64,000 bases of DNA from Sphingomonas sp. BK235. Lineage in GTDB: Bacteria; Pseudomonadota; Alphaproteobacteria; Sphingomonadales; Sphingomonadaceae. The stretch covers positions 62,001 to 126,000 of the forward strand of contig NZ_SLXN01000009.1 of assembly GCF_004345855.1 (NCBI RefSeq), in the 5' to 3' direction. Every line of letters begins with the position of its first letter. Position 1 is the first letter of the stretch. Made by a program: the position numbers and the translations under genes. Below the pieces are notes generated by a model. The model saw only the letters and a program-made list of their open reading frames with translations, was not told where the DNA came from and did no database searches. Shown piece by piece: positions 18,452-25,907 of this stretch.

Positions 18452-18969
18452 CACTCGCTCCTCCTGCCGCGCGGCGCGGCGCGCGCCGCGGTTGCCTCGA
18501 TCTCGACGAGCTGGCCGGGATCGACCAGCCCGCCCACCTCCACGGTCGCCCGCGCCGGCCGGATCTGTCCGAAGACCTCGGCGTAAGCGCGAGAGAAGCC
18601 CGCATAATCCATCCGCTCCGCGCCCGGCGGCGCGACCAGATAGACGCGCAGCGCCACCACGTCGCCGAGCGTCATGCGCTGTGCCGCCAGCGCGGCGGCG
18701 AGCTGGCGCAGCACTGCGCGCGCCTGCGCCTCGGTGTCGCCCCAGCGCGGCGCGGCGCCCGCGCCGCCCGGGTCGGCGACGATGCCGCTGACATGGACGA
18801 CCGTCGCGCCCGCGGGCACGCGCACGCTCGCGGCATAAGGGCGGCCGGGCGCGTCGACGCGGGTGACCTGCGCCGCGGCGGGGAACGCCACCGGCGCGAG
18901 CAGCGCCAGGGCGAGCGCCGGGCACAGGCTGCCGCGGCTGACGCGTCGGGCGGGGATCGGTGGCGCCAT
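18451..18969 (-). CDS. Exported RidA-family protein
   Basis: RidA (YjgF/YER057c/UK114) family protein of 172 residues. RidA proteins hydrolyse reactive enamine/imine intermediates. The domain is visible as VVHVSGIVADPG, DTEAQARAVLRQLAAALAAQ and the active-site block RATVEVGGLVDPGQLVEIEA with its conserved arginine. Unlike cytosolic RidA it has a signal peptide (LALALLAPVAFPAAAQ), so it should act in the periplasm. GAGGAG precedes ATG 18969. It sits between two exported alpha/beta hydrolases and overlaps the downstream one by one base, which supports a shared pathway (inference). Confidence 0.85.
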   Translation of the reverse strand: MAPPIPARRVSRGSLCPALALALLAPVAFPAAAQVTRVDAPGRPYAASVRVPAGATVVHVSGIVADPGGAGAAPRWGDTEAQARAVLRQLAAALAAQRMTLGDVVALRVYLVAPPGAERMDYAGFSRAYAEVFGQIRPARATVEVGGLVDPGQLVEIEATAARAAPRGRRSE

Positions 18970-19040
18970 CGCGCGCTCCTCGGTCGAAGGCCCCCGCCCG
19001 CGCGGTGCGGGGCGGGCGGGGGCGGGTGCGGTGGCGGGCG

Positions 19041-19838
19041 TCAGCGCGCGCCCTGCGCCGCCTGCTCGATCACCGCGGCGACCTCGCGCGGGTGCGACAC
19101 CATCACGACGTGCGACGCGCCGGCGATCACCTGCGCGGTGGAGCGCGCGCGCTTGGCCATGAAGTCGAGCGCGGCGGGCGGGATGTTGCGGTCCGCCGAG
19201 CCGTAGACCGACCAGGACGGCAGCGTCTTCCACGCCGCATGCGCCGCCTTCTCGCCCAGCGCGGCGTCGGTGACCGGGCGCTGCGTCGCCGCCATCAGCC
19301 GCGCCTGGTCGGGCGCGACATCCGCGGCGAACTGCTGCGGGAATTTCTGCTGGTCGATATAGAGGTCGTGCGCGCCGCCGGGCAGCGCCACCGGCGGCGC
19401 CAGCGTGCCCGCCAGCGTGCTGCCGGGGAAACGGCCGCTCAGCTCGAGGCAGGTCTCGCCGACCTCGGGCGCGAAGGCGGCGACATAGACCAGCGCCTTG
19501 ACGTTGGCGGCCTGCTGCACCGCCGAGATCACCGCACCGCCATAGCTATGGCCGACCAGCACCACCGGCCCCTTGATCGCGCCGACCAGCGTCGACACCG
19601 CGGCCGCATCGGCGGCGACGCCGCGCAGCGGATTGGCCGCGGCGACCACCGTATAGCCGTCGCGCGCGAGCGCCGCGACCACCCCGTTCCAGCTCGCCGA
19701 TTCGGCGAAGGCGCCGTGGACCAGCACCACGGTCGGCTTCGCCCCCGCGCCACGCGGCGCCGCCTGCGCGTCCGCCTGCGCGACCACGCCCAGCGACATC
19801 ACCGCCGCGACCGCGGTGGCTGTGACAAATCCCCACAT
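19041..19838 (-). CDS. Exported alpha/beta hydrolase
   Basis: Alpha/beta-hydrolase of 265 residues with a signal peptide (AVAAVMSLGVVAQADAQ). Motifs are VLVHGAFAESASWNG, the nucleophile elbow VGHSYGGAV and a C-terminal ASHVVMVSHP histidine. It is clearly related to the hydrolase at 17681-18451. AGGAGGA lies upstream of ATG 19838. It is the first gene of the leftward operon and is divergent from the TetR gene at 20023. The perfect inverted repeat at 19906-19929 lies between the two genes, so TetR control is likely. The substrate is probably an ester or lactone (inference). Confidence 0.86.
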   Translation of the reverse strand: MWGFVTATAVAAVMSLGVVAQADAQAAPRGAGAKPTVVLVHGAFAESASWNGVVAALARDGYTVVAAANPLRGVAADAAAVSTLVGAIKGPVVLVGHSYGGAVISAVQQAANVKALVYVAAFAPEVGETCLELSGRFPGSTLAGTLAPPVALPGGAHDLYIDQQKFPQQFAADVAPDQARLMAATQRPVTDAALGEKAAHAAWKTLPSWSVYGSADRNIPPAALDFMAKRARSTAQVIAGASHVVMVSHPREVAAVIEQAAQGAR

Positions 19839-19905
19839 CAGCGTGTCTCCTCCTGTCGTCTCGCTGCCCCGCGCGCGAAGCGCCACGGAACAGCCGCCAA
19901 ACCAG

Positions 19906-19929
19906 CTTGTGGATCGCTTGTTCCACAAG
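19906..19929. promoter_or_regulatory. Candidate TetR operator
   Basis: Perfect 8-bp inverted repeat CTTGTGGA-N8-TCCACAAG (arms 19906-19913 and 19922-19929). The spacer contains a further CTTGT half-site. It is AT-richer than its surroundings and lies between the divergent hydrolase operon (start 19838) and the TetR gene (start 20023), the usual position of an autoregulatory TetR operator. Confidence 0.65.
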
Positions 19930-20022
19930 TCCGTGCGCGGCGTGCCGCGGCTGCGACGGACGGTCGCCATGAACTCGCGCGCCCGGTCCCGCGTTCGGGC
20001 CTGAGACGGTGGATGGAGCGGG

Positions 20023-20628
20023 ATGAACAGGACGGGACGACCGCGCGGCTTCGATCGCGACCTGGCGGTCGAACAGGCCATGCATGTCTTCTGGGCCTAT
20101 GGCTACGAATTCGCCTCGCTCGCCAAGCTGCGCGCGGTGATGGGGGGGATATCGTCGGCGAGCTTCTACGCCGCCTTCGGCTCCAAGGAGGCGCTGTTCC
20201 GCGAGGCGCTCGCGCTCTACGAGGCGCGCTACGGCGGCTGCCTCGACCCGCTGTTCGACGCCGCGCTGCCCGGGCGCGCCGCGATCGAACAGGCGCTGCG
20301 CCGCGCCGTCGACATGCAGACCGACGCGGCGCATCCGCCGGGCAGCCTCACCGCCGCGGCGCCGACGGGCGGATCGCCCGACGCGGTGGCGGTGCAGCGC
20401 GCGATCGCGGCGATCCGCGCCTCGCACCACCGCGCGATCCGCGCCTGCATCGACCGCGCCGCGCGCGCGGGCGAGATGTCGCCGGCGCTCGACCCTGCGG
20501 GGCTGGCCGCCGCGTTCAACGGCTTCCTCGTCGGCATCTCGGTCCAGGCGCGCGACGGCCTCGACCGTGCCACGCTGCACCGCGCGGTCTCCGAGATGAT
20601 GCGCCTGTGGCACGCCGCCGCGGCGTGA
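20023..20628 (+). CDS. TetR/AcrR-family transcriptional regulator
   Basis: Repressor-type regulator of 201 residues. The N-terminal HTH (RPRGFDRDLAVEQAMHVFWA, then SASFYAAFGSKEALFREAL) is the standard TetR DNA-binding domain at residues 6-60. The C-terminal ligand domain is unspecific. It faces the exported hydrolase/RidA/hydrolase operon. The CTTGTGGA-N8-TCCACAAG palindrome in the 184-nt gap is the best candidate operator for both directions. Confidence 0.9.
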   Translation: MNRTGRPRGFDRDLAVEQAMHVFWAYGYEFASLAKLRAVMGGISSASFYAAFGSKEALFREALALYEARYGGCLDPLFDAALPGRAAIEQALRRAVDMQTDAAHPPGSLTAAAPTGGSPDAVAVQRAIAAIRASHHRAIRACIDRAARAGEMSPALDPAGLAAAFNGFLVGISVQARDGLDRATLHRAVSEMMRLWHAAAA

Positions 20629-20677
20629 CGCCCGTCCCGGCCGCGCCGCGCGGGCGCGCGCCGGAACGGAAAAGGGG

Positions 20678-21346
20678 CTAGGCCGCGAGCGCGGCACCGT
20701 GCTGGTGGCGCCGACGGCGGATCGTCGACCCGACCAAAGCGAAGCCGGCGATCATCATCATCCAGGTGGCGGGCTCGGGCACGCTCGGCATCGGGTTGAC
20801 GATGTTGAAGTCGGTCAGCTTGGCATAATCGAAGCCGTAGAAGTCGCCCGAGCCGGCGCGGTCGATCTTGACGGTCAGGCTGCCCAATGTGTTGATCGAG
20901 CTCAGCACGTCCTGCTGCAGGTCGAAGGAATGGATGGCGGTGCGCGGGTAGCCGTCGTTGAACGCCCAGTTCTGGACGATCCCGTTATAGGTGACGATCG
21001 TCGCGCCGAAGGTGCTGGCCTGGAAATCGGCGAGATCGAAGGTCATCGCGCCCTGCGTCCAGCCGCTGCCCAGACCGGAGAAGATGAAGGTCGCGACGGT
21101 GCCGGGCTGGGGACTATAGCCCGGCTGGGTGGTGCTGTAGGTATCGGTATATTGCGCGCCGTTGGTCGCGGCTTTCTCGCTCGCGCTGCGATTGTCATAG
21201 GGCGGAACGCCGAGGAACGGGTGGTCGGCATTGTCGGGCACGCCGACACCGAAGCCGTCGTCGTCGCCGATCATGTAAGTGGCCGCCGTCGCCGGAATCG
21301 AGCTCAGTGACGCCGCGAGGACGCAGCACGTCAGCAGTATACGCAT
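20678..21346 (-). CDS. PEP-CTERM-like exported protein (copy 1)
   Basis: Secreted protein of 222 residues. A signal peptide (MRILLTCCVLAASLSSIPATA) is followed by a beta-rich mature domain with GDDDGFGVGVPDNADHPFLG. The C-terminus is a PEP-CTERM-like sorting tail: VPEPATWMMMIAGFALVG, then RRRR. This tail directs handling by an exosortase in many bacteria; the sphingomonad variant is recognised by its WMMMIxGF core. No exosortase gene lies in this window. ATG 21346 has GAAAGG upstream. Function unknown; a related tail occurs at 61850-62416. Confidence 0.85.
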   Translation of the reverse strand: MRILLTCCVLAASLSSIPATAATYMIGDDDGFGVGVPDNADHPFLGVPPYDNRSASEKAATNGAQYTDTYSTTQPGYSPQPGTVATFIFSGLGSGWTQGAMTFDLADFQASTFGATIVTYNGIVQNWAFNDGYPRTAIHSFDLQQDVLSSINTLGSLTVKIDRAGSGDFYGFDYAKLTDFNIVNPMPSVPEPATWMMMIAGFALVGSTIRRRRHQHGAALAA

Positions 21347-21491
21347 CGGATCGCCTTTCAAAGGAGTGAGAAGAGCGACCGTTGTTTGTAGTTAATTGCC
21401 AGCAACGTTTCTTCACAGCAATGGTTGAATCTTACACTTGCTTGGCGTGACCGGTTTTTTTGAGCGAGAACGCGGTGACGGGCGCGCGTCG

Positions 21492-22553
21492 TCAGGGGAT
21501 CAGCCGCTCGGCGCGGAGCTGCGCGAACAGGTCGGCGAAGGCCGCGTCGGTCGGCTGATAGGCGGTGAAGCCCAGCCGGCGGCTCTTGCTCATGTCGGTG
21601 ACCACCTCGATCGGGCGACCGAGATCGGCGTCGGTGTGCCACGGCGAGGCGAGCCGCGCCAGCTCGGGTTCGGCCAGCCCGTGGCGCAGTGCGAGCTCGC
21701 GCCACAGCGGTGCATCCTGCGCCATCTGCCGCTCGAGCGGGCGCACAACGCCGTCGAACGGCGCCGCCGCCACCCCGAACCAGTCCGCGATCCGGCCCCA
21801 CATCCACTGCCAGCGGAAGACGTCGCCGTTGACCACGTTGAACGCCTCGTCGTGCGCCGCCGCGGTCTCGGTCGCCCAGAGCAGATGGCGCGCGAGCTGG
21901 CGCGCGTCGGTCATGTCGGTCAGCCCGGCCCATTGCGTCGCGGAGCCGGGGAAGGTGAAGGGGCGGCCGGTCGCGCGGCACAGGCTCGCATAGACCGCCA
22001 GCGTCGTCCCCATGTTCATCGCATTGCCCACCGCGCGGCCGATCACGGTGTGCGGTCGGTGGACGCTCCAGCTGAAGCCGTCGCGCGCCGCCGCGGCGAA
22101 CAGCTCGTCCTCCTGCGCGTAATAGAAATTGTCGACGTCGAGCCGGCCCTGTTCCTCGCGGAACGGCGTCTGCGGCAGCGCGCCCTGGCCATAGGCCTCG
22201 AACGGCCCGAGATAATGTTTGAGCCCGGTGACCAGCGCGACGTGGCGCGGGCGCGTCGGGCGCGGCACGGCGTCGAGCAGGTGGCGCACCATCGCGGCGT
22301 TGACGCGGATATTCTCCGCCTCGCTGTCCTGCCGCAGCCAGGTGGTGACATAGATCGCGTCGGGATCGAGCCCCGCCAGCGCCGCCGCGGTCGCGGCGCG
22401 GTCGCGCAGGTCGACCGCGACCGGCAGCACCCCCGCCTGCGCGACCGGGCGGCGCGCCAGCCCATGGACCGTCCAGCCCTGCTCACGCAGCAGCGCCGCG
22501 GTCGCGCCGCCGACGATCCCGCTCGCGCCCACCACCAATGCCGTCTTCGTCAT
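21492..22553 (-). CDS. PRISE-type short-chain dehydrogenase/reductase
   Basis: NAD(P)H-dependent reductase of 353 residues. The nucleotide motif ALVVGASGIVGGATAALL is at residues 5-22. The motifs TGLKHYLGPFEAYG and DNFYYAQEDELF match the catalytic Lys and Tyr blocks of the progesterone 5-beta-reductase/iridoid-synthase-like (PRISE) SDR group, which reduces activated enone double bonds. Length fits the family. It is divergent from an HxlR regulator (22646) across a near-palindrome, so redox- or electrophile-responsive control is plausible. The substrate is not determinable. Confidence 0.85.
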   Translation of the reverse strand: MTKTALVVGASGIVGGATAALLREQGWTVHGLARRPVAQAGVLPVAVDLRDRAATAAALAGLDPDAIYVTTWLRQDSEAENIRVNAAMVRHLLDAVPRPTRPRHVALVTGLKHYLGPFEAYGQGALPQTPFREEQGRLDVDNFYYAQEDELFAAAARDGFSWSVHRPHTVIGRAVGNAMNMGTTLAVYASLCRATGRPFTFPGSATQWAGLTDMTDARQLARHLLWATETAAAHDEAFNVVNGDVFRWQWMWGRIADWFGVAAAPFDGVVRPLERQMAQDAPLWRELALRHGLAEPELARLASPWHTDADLGRPIEVVTDMSKSRRLGFTAYQPTDAAFADLFAQLRAERLIP

Positions 22554-22578
22554 GATCGTCTCCCGTGCGGCCCGCCAC

Positions 22579-22605
22579 CTAGGCAGCGGCGCCGCCTGCG
22601 CCTAG
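22579..22605. promoter_or_regulatory. Near-palindrome between reductase and HxlR genes
   Basis: Arms CTAGGC (22579-22584) and GCCTAG (22600-22605) enclose a GC-rich, nearly self-complementary core. It lies in the 92-nt gap between divergent genes and is a candidate HxlR operator. No experimental consensus was available to match. Confidence 0.45.
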
Positions 22606-22645
22606 ACGGCACCGTTCGCGCCCCCGGGCACCAGGAGGTAACCAC

Positions 22646-23026
22646 ATGCGACCCGGCACCCCCGAGGACGAATGGCGCGAGGATTGCGCGCCGCGCCGCG
22701 TGCTCGAGCTGTTCGCGACCAAATGGACCAGCATGGTGCTGCACACGCTCCACGCGCGCCACGGCGGCGTGGCGCGCACCGGGGTGCTCCAGCGCAGCCT
22801 GCCCGGCATCTCCAAGAAGATGCTGACCCAGACGCTGCGCGACATGGAGGCGAGCGGGCTGATCGCGCGCCGCGTCCTCGCGGCGATGCCGCCGATGGTC
22901 GACTATCGGCTGACCGAGCTGGGGCGGCGCTTCGTCGAGCCGGTTGAGCTGCTCTACCGCTGGGGGCGCGACAATGCCGACGCGCTCGACGCGCTGCGAC
23001 CGCGGGCGAGCGCGCGCCGGGCGTGA
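22646..23026 (+). CDS. HxlR-family winged-helix regulator
   Basis: Regulator of 126 residues with the HxlR layout: a cysteine near the N-terminus (REDCAPRRVLELFATKWTSMVL), recognition helix SKKMLTQTLRDMEASGLI and a wing ending in DYRLTELG. The N-terminal Cys often senses electrophiles or redox state in this family. GGAGG lies upstream of the ATG. It is divergent from the PRISE-type reductase, which is the likely target gene. Confidence 0.9.
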   Translation: MRPGTPEDEWREDCAPRRVLELFATKWTSMVLHTLHARHGGVARTGVLQRSLPGISKKMLTQTLRDMEASGLIARRVLAAMPPMVDYRLTELGRRFVEPVELLYRWGRDNADALDALRPRASARRA

Positions 23027-23054
23027 CCGCGGCGCGCGCCGGTGCGCGCGGCGC

Positions 23055-23762
23055 TCACCATTGCCGCCGGAAGCTGCGGATCGCCCCGACCGAGTCGCGG
23101 CGCGCGCGACGCGTCGGTGCCGCGGCGTCCGCGGTCGCGACCGGCTCGGGCGGGGTCGCGGAGGCGAGCAGCTCGGCCACCGGGCTCGTCGGCACCGCCG
23201 CGCGCGGGGCGGGGGCGGGCAGCGCGACCGCCGCGAGCGCGACCGCGGTATCGCCGCGCGCGGGCATAGCCGGCGCGCGCGGCGCGGGCGCGCGCCGGTC
23301 CGCGACCTGCGTCGCCGCTGTGCCGCGGTCGGCCGCGCGCGCCACCGGTGCGGGGCGCACGCGGGCGGGCCGCGACGCGGGCGAGGGGGGGCGCGCCGCG
23401 GGCAGGGCGGGCGCCGGCGCGACCTCGGCCGAGGCGAGCCGCTCGCGCGCGGGGAGCGGGGCGGCGCGCGGCGCGGGAGGGAGCGCCGCGACGCGGTCGG
23501 CGGCGCGCGCCCGCGTGGTCGGCGCGGCGCCGGGCGCGGGATCGTCCGTCCCGCCGCGCGCGAGCACCAGCCAGCCGGCCGCGACCAGCGCGACCGTGGC
23601 GCCGAGGCCGACCGTCGCCGAGGCGCGGCGCGACCCCGCCAGCGCGGCGAGCGCGGCGCGCGGGGGCGGCGGCGCGGCGGCCTCGTCGTCGGGCGCGCCG
23701 AGCACCGCGCGCAACGCGTCGTCGAGCGCCGGATCGTCGAAGGCGCCGCGCGCGCGCGTCAT
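23055..23762 (-). CDS. Pro/Ala-rich single-pass membrane protein, unknown function
   Basis: Unrecognised 235-residue protein. An acidic N-terminal segment (DDPALDDALRAVLG) is followed by one hydrophobic helix (ATVGLGATVALVAAGWLVLA, about residues 49-68) and a long low-complexity Pro/Ala/Arg-rich tail. The topology of short cytoplasmic head, single helix and disordered periplasmic tail resembles anti-sigma-like or cell-envelope linker proteins, but no domain was recognised. Its start overlaps the phosphatase stop by 4 nt (ATGA), so the two are co-translated. Confidence 0.6.
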   Translation of the reverse strand: MTRARGAFDDPALDDALRAVLGAPDDEAAAPPPPRAALAALAGSRRASATVGLGATVALVAAGWLVLARGGTDDPAPGAAPTTRARAADRVAALPPAPRAAPLPARERLASAEVAPAPALPAARPPSPASRPARVRPAPVARAADRGTAATQVADRRAPAPRAPAMPARGDTAVALAAVALPAPAPRAAVPTSPVAELLASATPPEPVATADAAAPTRRARRDSVGAIRSFRRQW

Positions 23763-24544
23763 GACGCCGCCCGCCGCGCGGCCGCGCCCGCGCCCGCCGC
23801 CTCGCGCGCGTCGAGCGCGCCGGTGTCGAGGAACCAGCGCGCGCCGCGCTCCAGCCCCATCGCGGTGAGCCGGCCGGTGCGATAGGCACCGGTGTCGATG
23901 CCGATACGGTTGGCGCGCACGTCGGGGCCGCCCTCGTGGATCGTATGGCCGTGCACCACGGTCATGCCATGATCCTCCGCCGCGTCGAGGAACTCCTCGC
24001 CGATCCACAGCAGGTCGCGCGGGGTCTGGCGGTCGAGCGCCACGCCGGGGCGCAGCCCGGCGTGGACGAAGAGGTGATCGGCGTGGCGCAGCCAGAGCGG
24101 CAGCCGCGCGAGCCAGTCGATCACCTCGCGCCCGACGATCCGCGCCGCGGCGCGCAGCGCGGGCATCTGGGGCAGGTCCGCGACCAGCTCGGGCGGCGCC
24201 CCCCAGCTCAGCAGCGTCTCGCGCCCGCCGAAATCGAGCCAGGCGCGATAGGCCCACAGGTCGCCGCGCAGCGCATGGACCATCATCTCCTCGTGATTGC
24301 CGCGCAGCACGGTGAAGCGCGGGTTGCGCTGGCTGAGCCGCATACAGCCCTGCACCAGCGTCGCGCTGTCGGGGCCGCGGTCGACGATGTCGCCGAGCAG
24401 GACGATCCGGGTGGTGACGGGCGCGCGCGCGGCATGGTCGCGCTCGATCGCGCGCATCAGCGCGCGGAACAGGTCGAGCCGGCCGTGCAGGTCGCCGATC
24501 GCATAGACCCGCTCGACCGCGTCGCCGGGGTCGGCGCCGCTCAT
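23759..24544 (-). CDS. Metallophosphoesterase (PrpA/ApaH-like)
   Basis: Calcineurin-like phosphoesterase of 261 residues. The metal-binding motifs are in order: YAIGDLHGRLD (near residue 15), VLLGDIVDRGPDS, VLRGNHEEMM, then HAGLRP and VVHGHTIHEGG. This spacing is that of bacterial serine/threonine protein phosphatases and diadenosine tetraphosphatases; it cannot be decided which. It lies 28 nt downstream of the outer-membrane-type protein gene and overlaps the next gene by 4 nt, giving a three-gene operon. Confidence 0.87.
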   Translation of the reverse strand: MSGADPGDAVERVYAIGDLHGRLDLFRALMRAIERDHAARAPVTTRIVLLGDIVDRGPDSATLVQGCMRLSQRNPRFTVLRGNHEEMMVHALRGDLWAYRAWLDFGGRETLLSWGAPPELVADLPQMPALRAAARIVGREVIDWLARLPLWLRHADHLFVHAGLRPGVALDRQTPRDLLWIGEEFLDAAEDHGMTVVHGHTIHEGGPDVRANRIGIDTGAYRTGRLTAMGLERGARWFLDTGALDAREAAGAGAAARRAAS

Positions 24545-24572
24545 CCGTCCCGCGTCCCGGCGCGCGCGCGGC

Positions 24573-25526
24573 TCACTCGCGCCCCCGCCCCGGCCGCAGC
24601 CCGACCGAGAGCGCCAGCCCGGCCGAGACGCTGGCGGCGCCGTGCGACAGGCCAGCGGTGGTGAAGCCGGTGAGGCGCAGCGGCGTGCCCGCGAGCCGGG
24701 TCGAGGCGCCCGCGAACAGCTCGTGCGCGTCCTCGACCAGCCGGGTGGCGGCGCGCGCATAATGATAGGAGGTGAGCAGATAGGCGTCGCTGCCCAGCGC
24801 GAACGAGGCGCCGGCCGAGGCGGCGGGCCCGTCGCGCAGCTCGTACAAGGCGGTGTCGCCGAGGAAGCGATAGGTCAGCGACACGAAGGGCGTGACCGCG
24901 CCGAGCGGCAGCGACGCGTCCGCGCCGACGGCATAGTCGTTCTCGCCGCTCGACAGGCCGCTGCGCCGCGTCGCGGTGGCGAGCTTGGCGCGCCCCGACA
25001 GCTCGATCTCGACCGGGCTGCCCGCGGGCGCGATCGTATAGGCCGCGCCGAGCGTCAGGTCGCCGATGCCGTCGGCGGTGCGCTTCACCGCGGCGGTGTT
25101 GGGCGCGACCAGCACGGGCGTGGCGTCGATCCCGGTGAACACGGTCGAGCGGCTGCGGATCCGCATCCACGGCAGCGAGGCCGAGAGCGTGAGATCGTCG
25201 AGCCGCACGCGCGCGCCCAGCGCGCTGCTCCAGATCGTGGTGGTCGAGCCGGTGCCGAACGTGCCCTCGCCGTAGATCGCGCCGAGCGAGACGTCGACGG
25301 TCGCGGCGTCGCGGTCGAGCCGGTCCATCGCCTGCGGCACGGTCGCGGCGGAGACGGTGGCGGTGGCGCTCGACGGCGAGATCGCGCTGCCCGCGTCGTA
25401 GCGGACGTCGCGGATCGGCGGCCCCGCCTGCTGCCCCGCCTGCTGCGCGGCCGCGGGCAGCGCGCCCGCGCCGAGGGCGAGCGCCGCGGCGAGACGCGCG
25501 GTCGGCCATGCTCTGGTCTGGGTCAT
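24573..25526 (-). CDS. Predicted outer-membrane beta-barrel protein
   Basis: Exported protein of 317 residues. The signal peptide (LAAALALGAGALPAAAQQ) precedes an alternating hydrophobic/polar sequence with many short strands (VDVSLGAIYGEGTFG, VRLDDLTLSASLPWMRIR, VTPFVSLTYRFLGDTALY, LLTSYHYARAAT), typical of a small outer-membrane barrel. No family was identified. GGGAGAGCGGG precedes ATG 25526. It heads an operon with the metallophosphoesterase and the Pro-rich membrane protein. An interrupted palindrome lies about 35 nt upstream of the start. Confidence 0.7.
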   Translation of the reverse strand: MTQTRAWPTARLAAALALGAGALPAAAQQAGQQAGPPIRDVRYDAGSAISPSSATATVSAATVPQAMDRLDRDAATVDVSLGAIYGEGTFGTGSTTTIWSSALGARVRLDDLTLSASLPWMRIRSRSTVFTGIDATPVLVAPNTAAVKRTADGIGDLTLGAAYTIAPAGSPVEIELSGRAKLATATRRSGLSSGENDYAVGADASLPLGAVTPFVSLTYRFLGDTALYELRDGPAASAGASFALGSDAYLLTSYHYARAATRLVEDAHELFAGASTRLAGTPLRLTGFTTAGLSHGAASVSAGLALSVGLRPGRGRE

Positions 25527-25907
25527 CCCGCTCTCCCTCGCGCGTGGCGCGCCTCGGTCCCGATTCGATCGAGCGGACACGGCCGCTTGCGAATCAATGC
25601 CTTACGCGATCCAGCCGGCGCGGCCACCGGGTAGATCACCGCGGGGGCGGACGCGCGGGCGCGGCGCGCTCGGCCGCCGCGCGCCCGCGGGCGTGCGGCG
25701 ATGAGGGTCGGCACCGGCGGTGCGCCGTGTCGCCGCGGGCACGCCGCGACACGGCGCCGCGCCGGGCGAGCGCGCCCCGCCCGGACGGTCAGCCCGGGCG
25801 GGACGCGGAGCCCGTAGCGACCCGGCGATACGATGCGCGCCGCTGCCGCCCGCCGCAATCCGCCGCGCCCGCCTCTGCTCCATTATGGGACAGGGCGCGC
25901 GCCAGCC
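25527..25907. other. 381-nt intergenic region
   Basis: No supportable gene. It contains the palindrome at 25562-25595 and the leader of the leftward operon that starts at 25526. Confidence 0.5.
25562..25595. promoter_or_regulatory. Interrupted palindrome upstream of the barrel operon
   Basis: Nested inverted repeats: outer arms GATTCG (25562-25567) and CGAATC (25590-25595), inner arms AGCGG (25572-25576) and CCGCT (25583-25587). It lies 36 nt before ATG 25526, fitting an operator or a 5' leader hairpin. Confidence 0.4.
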
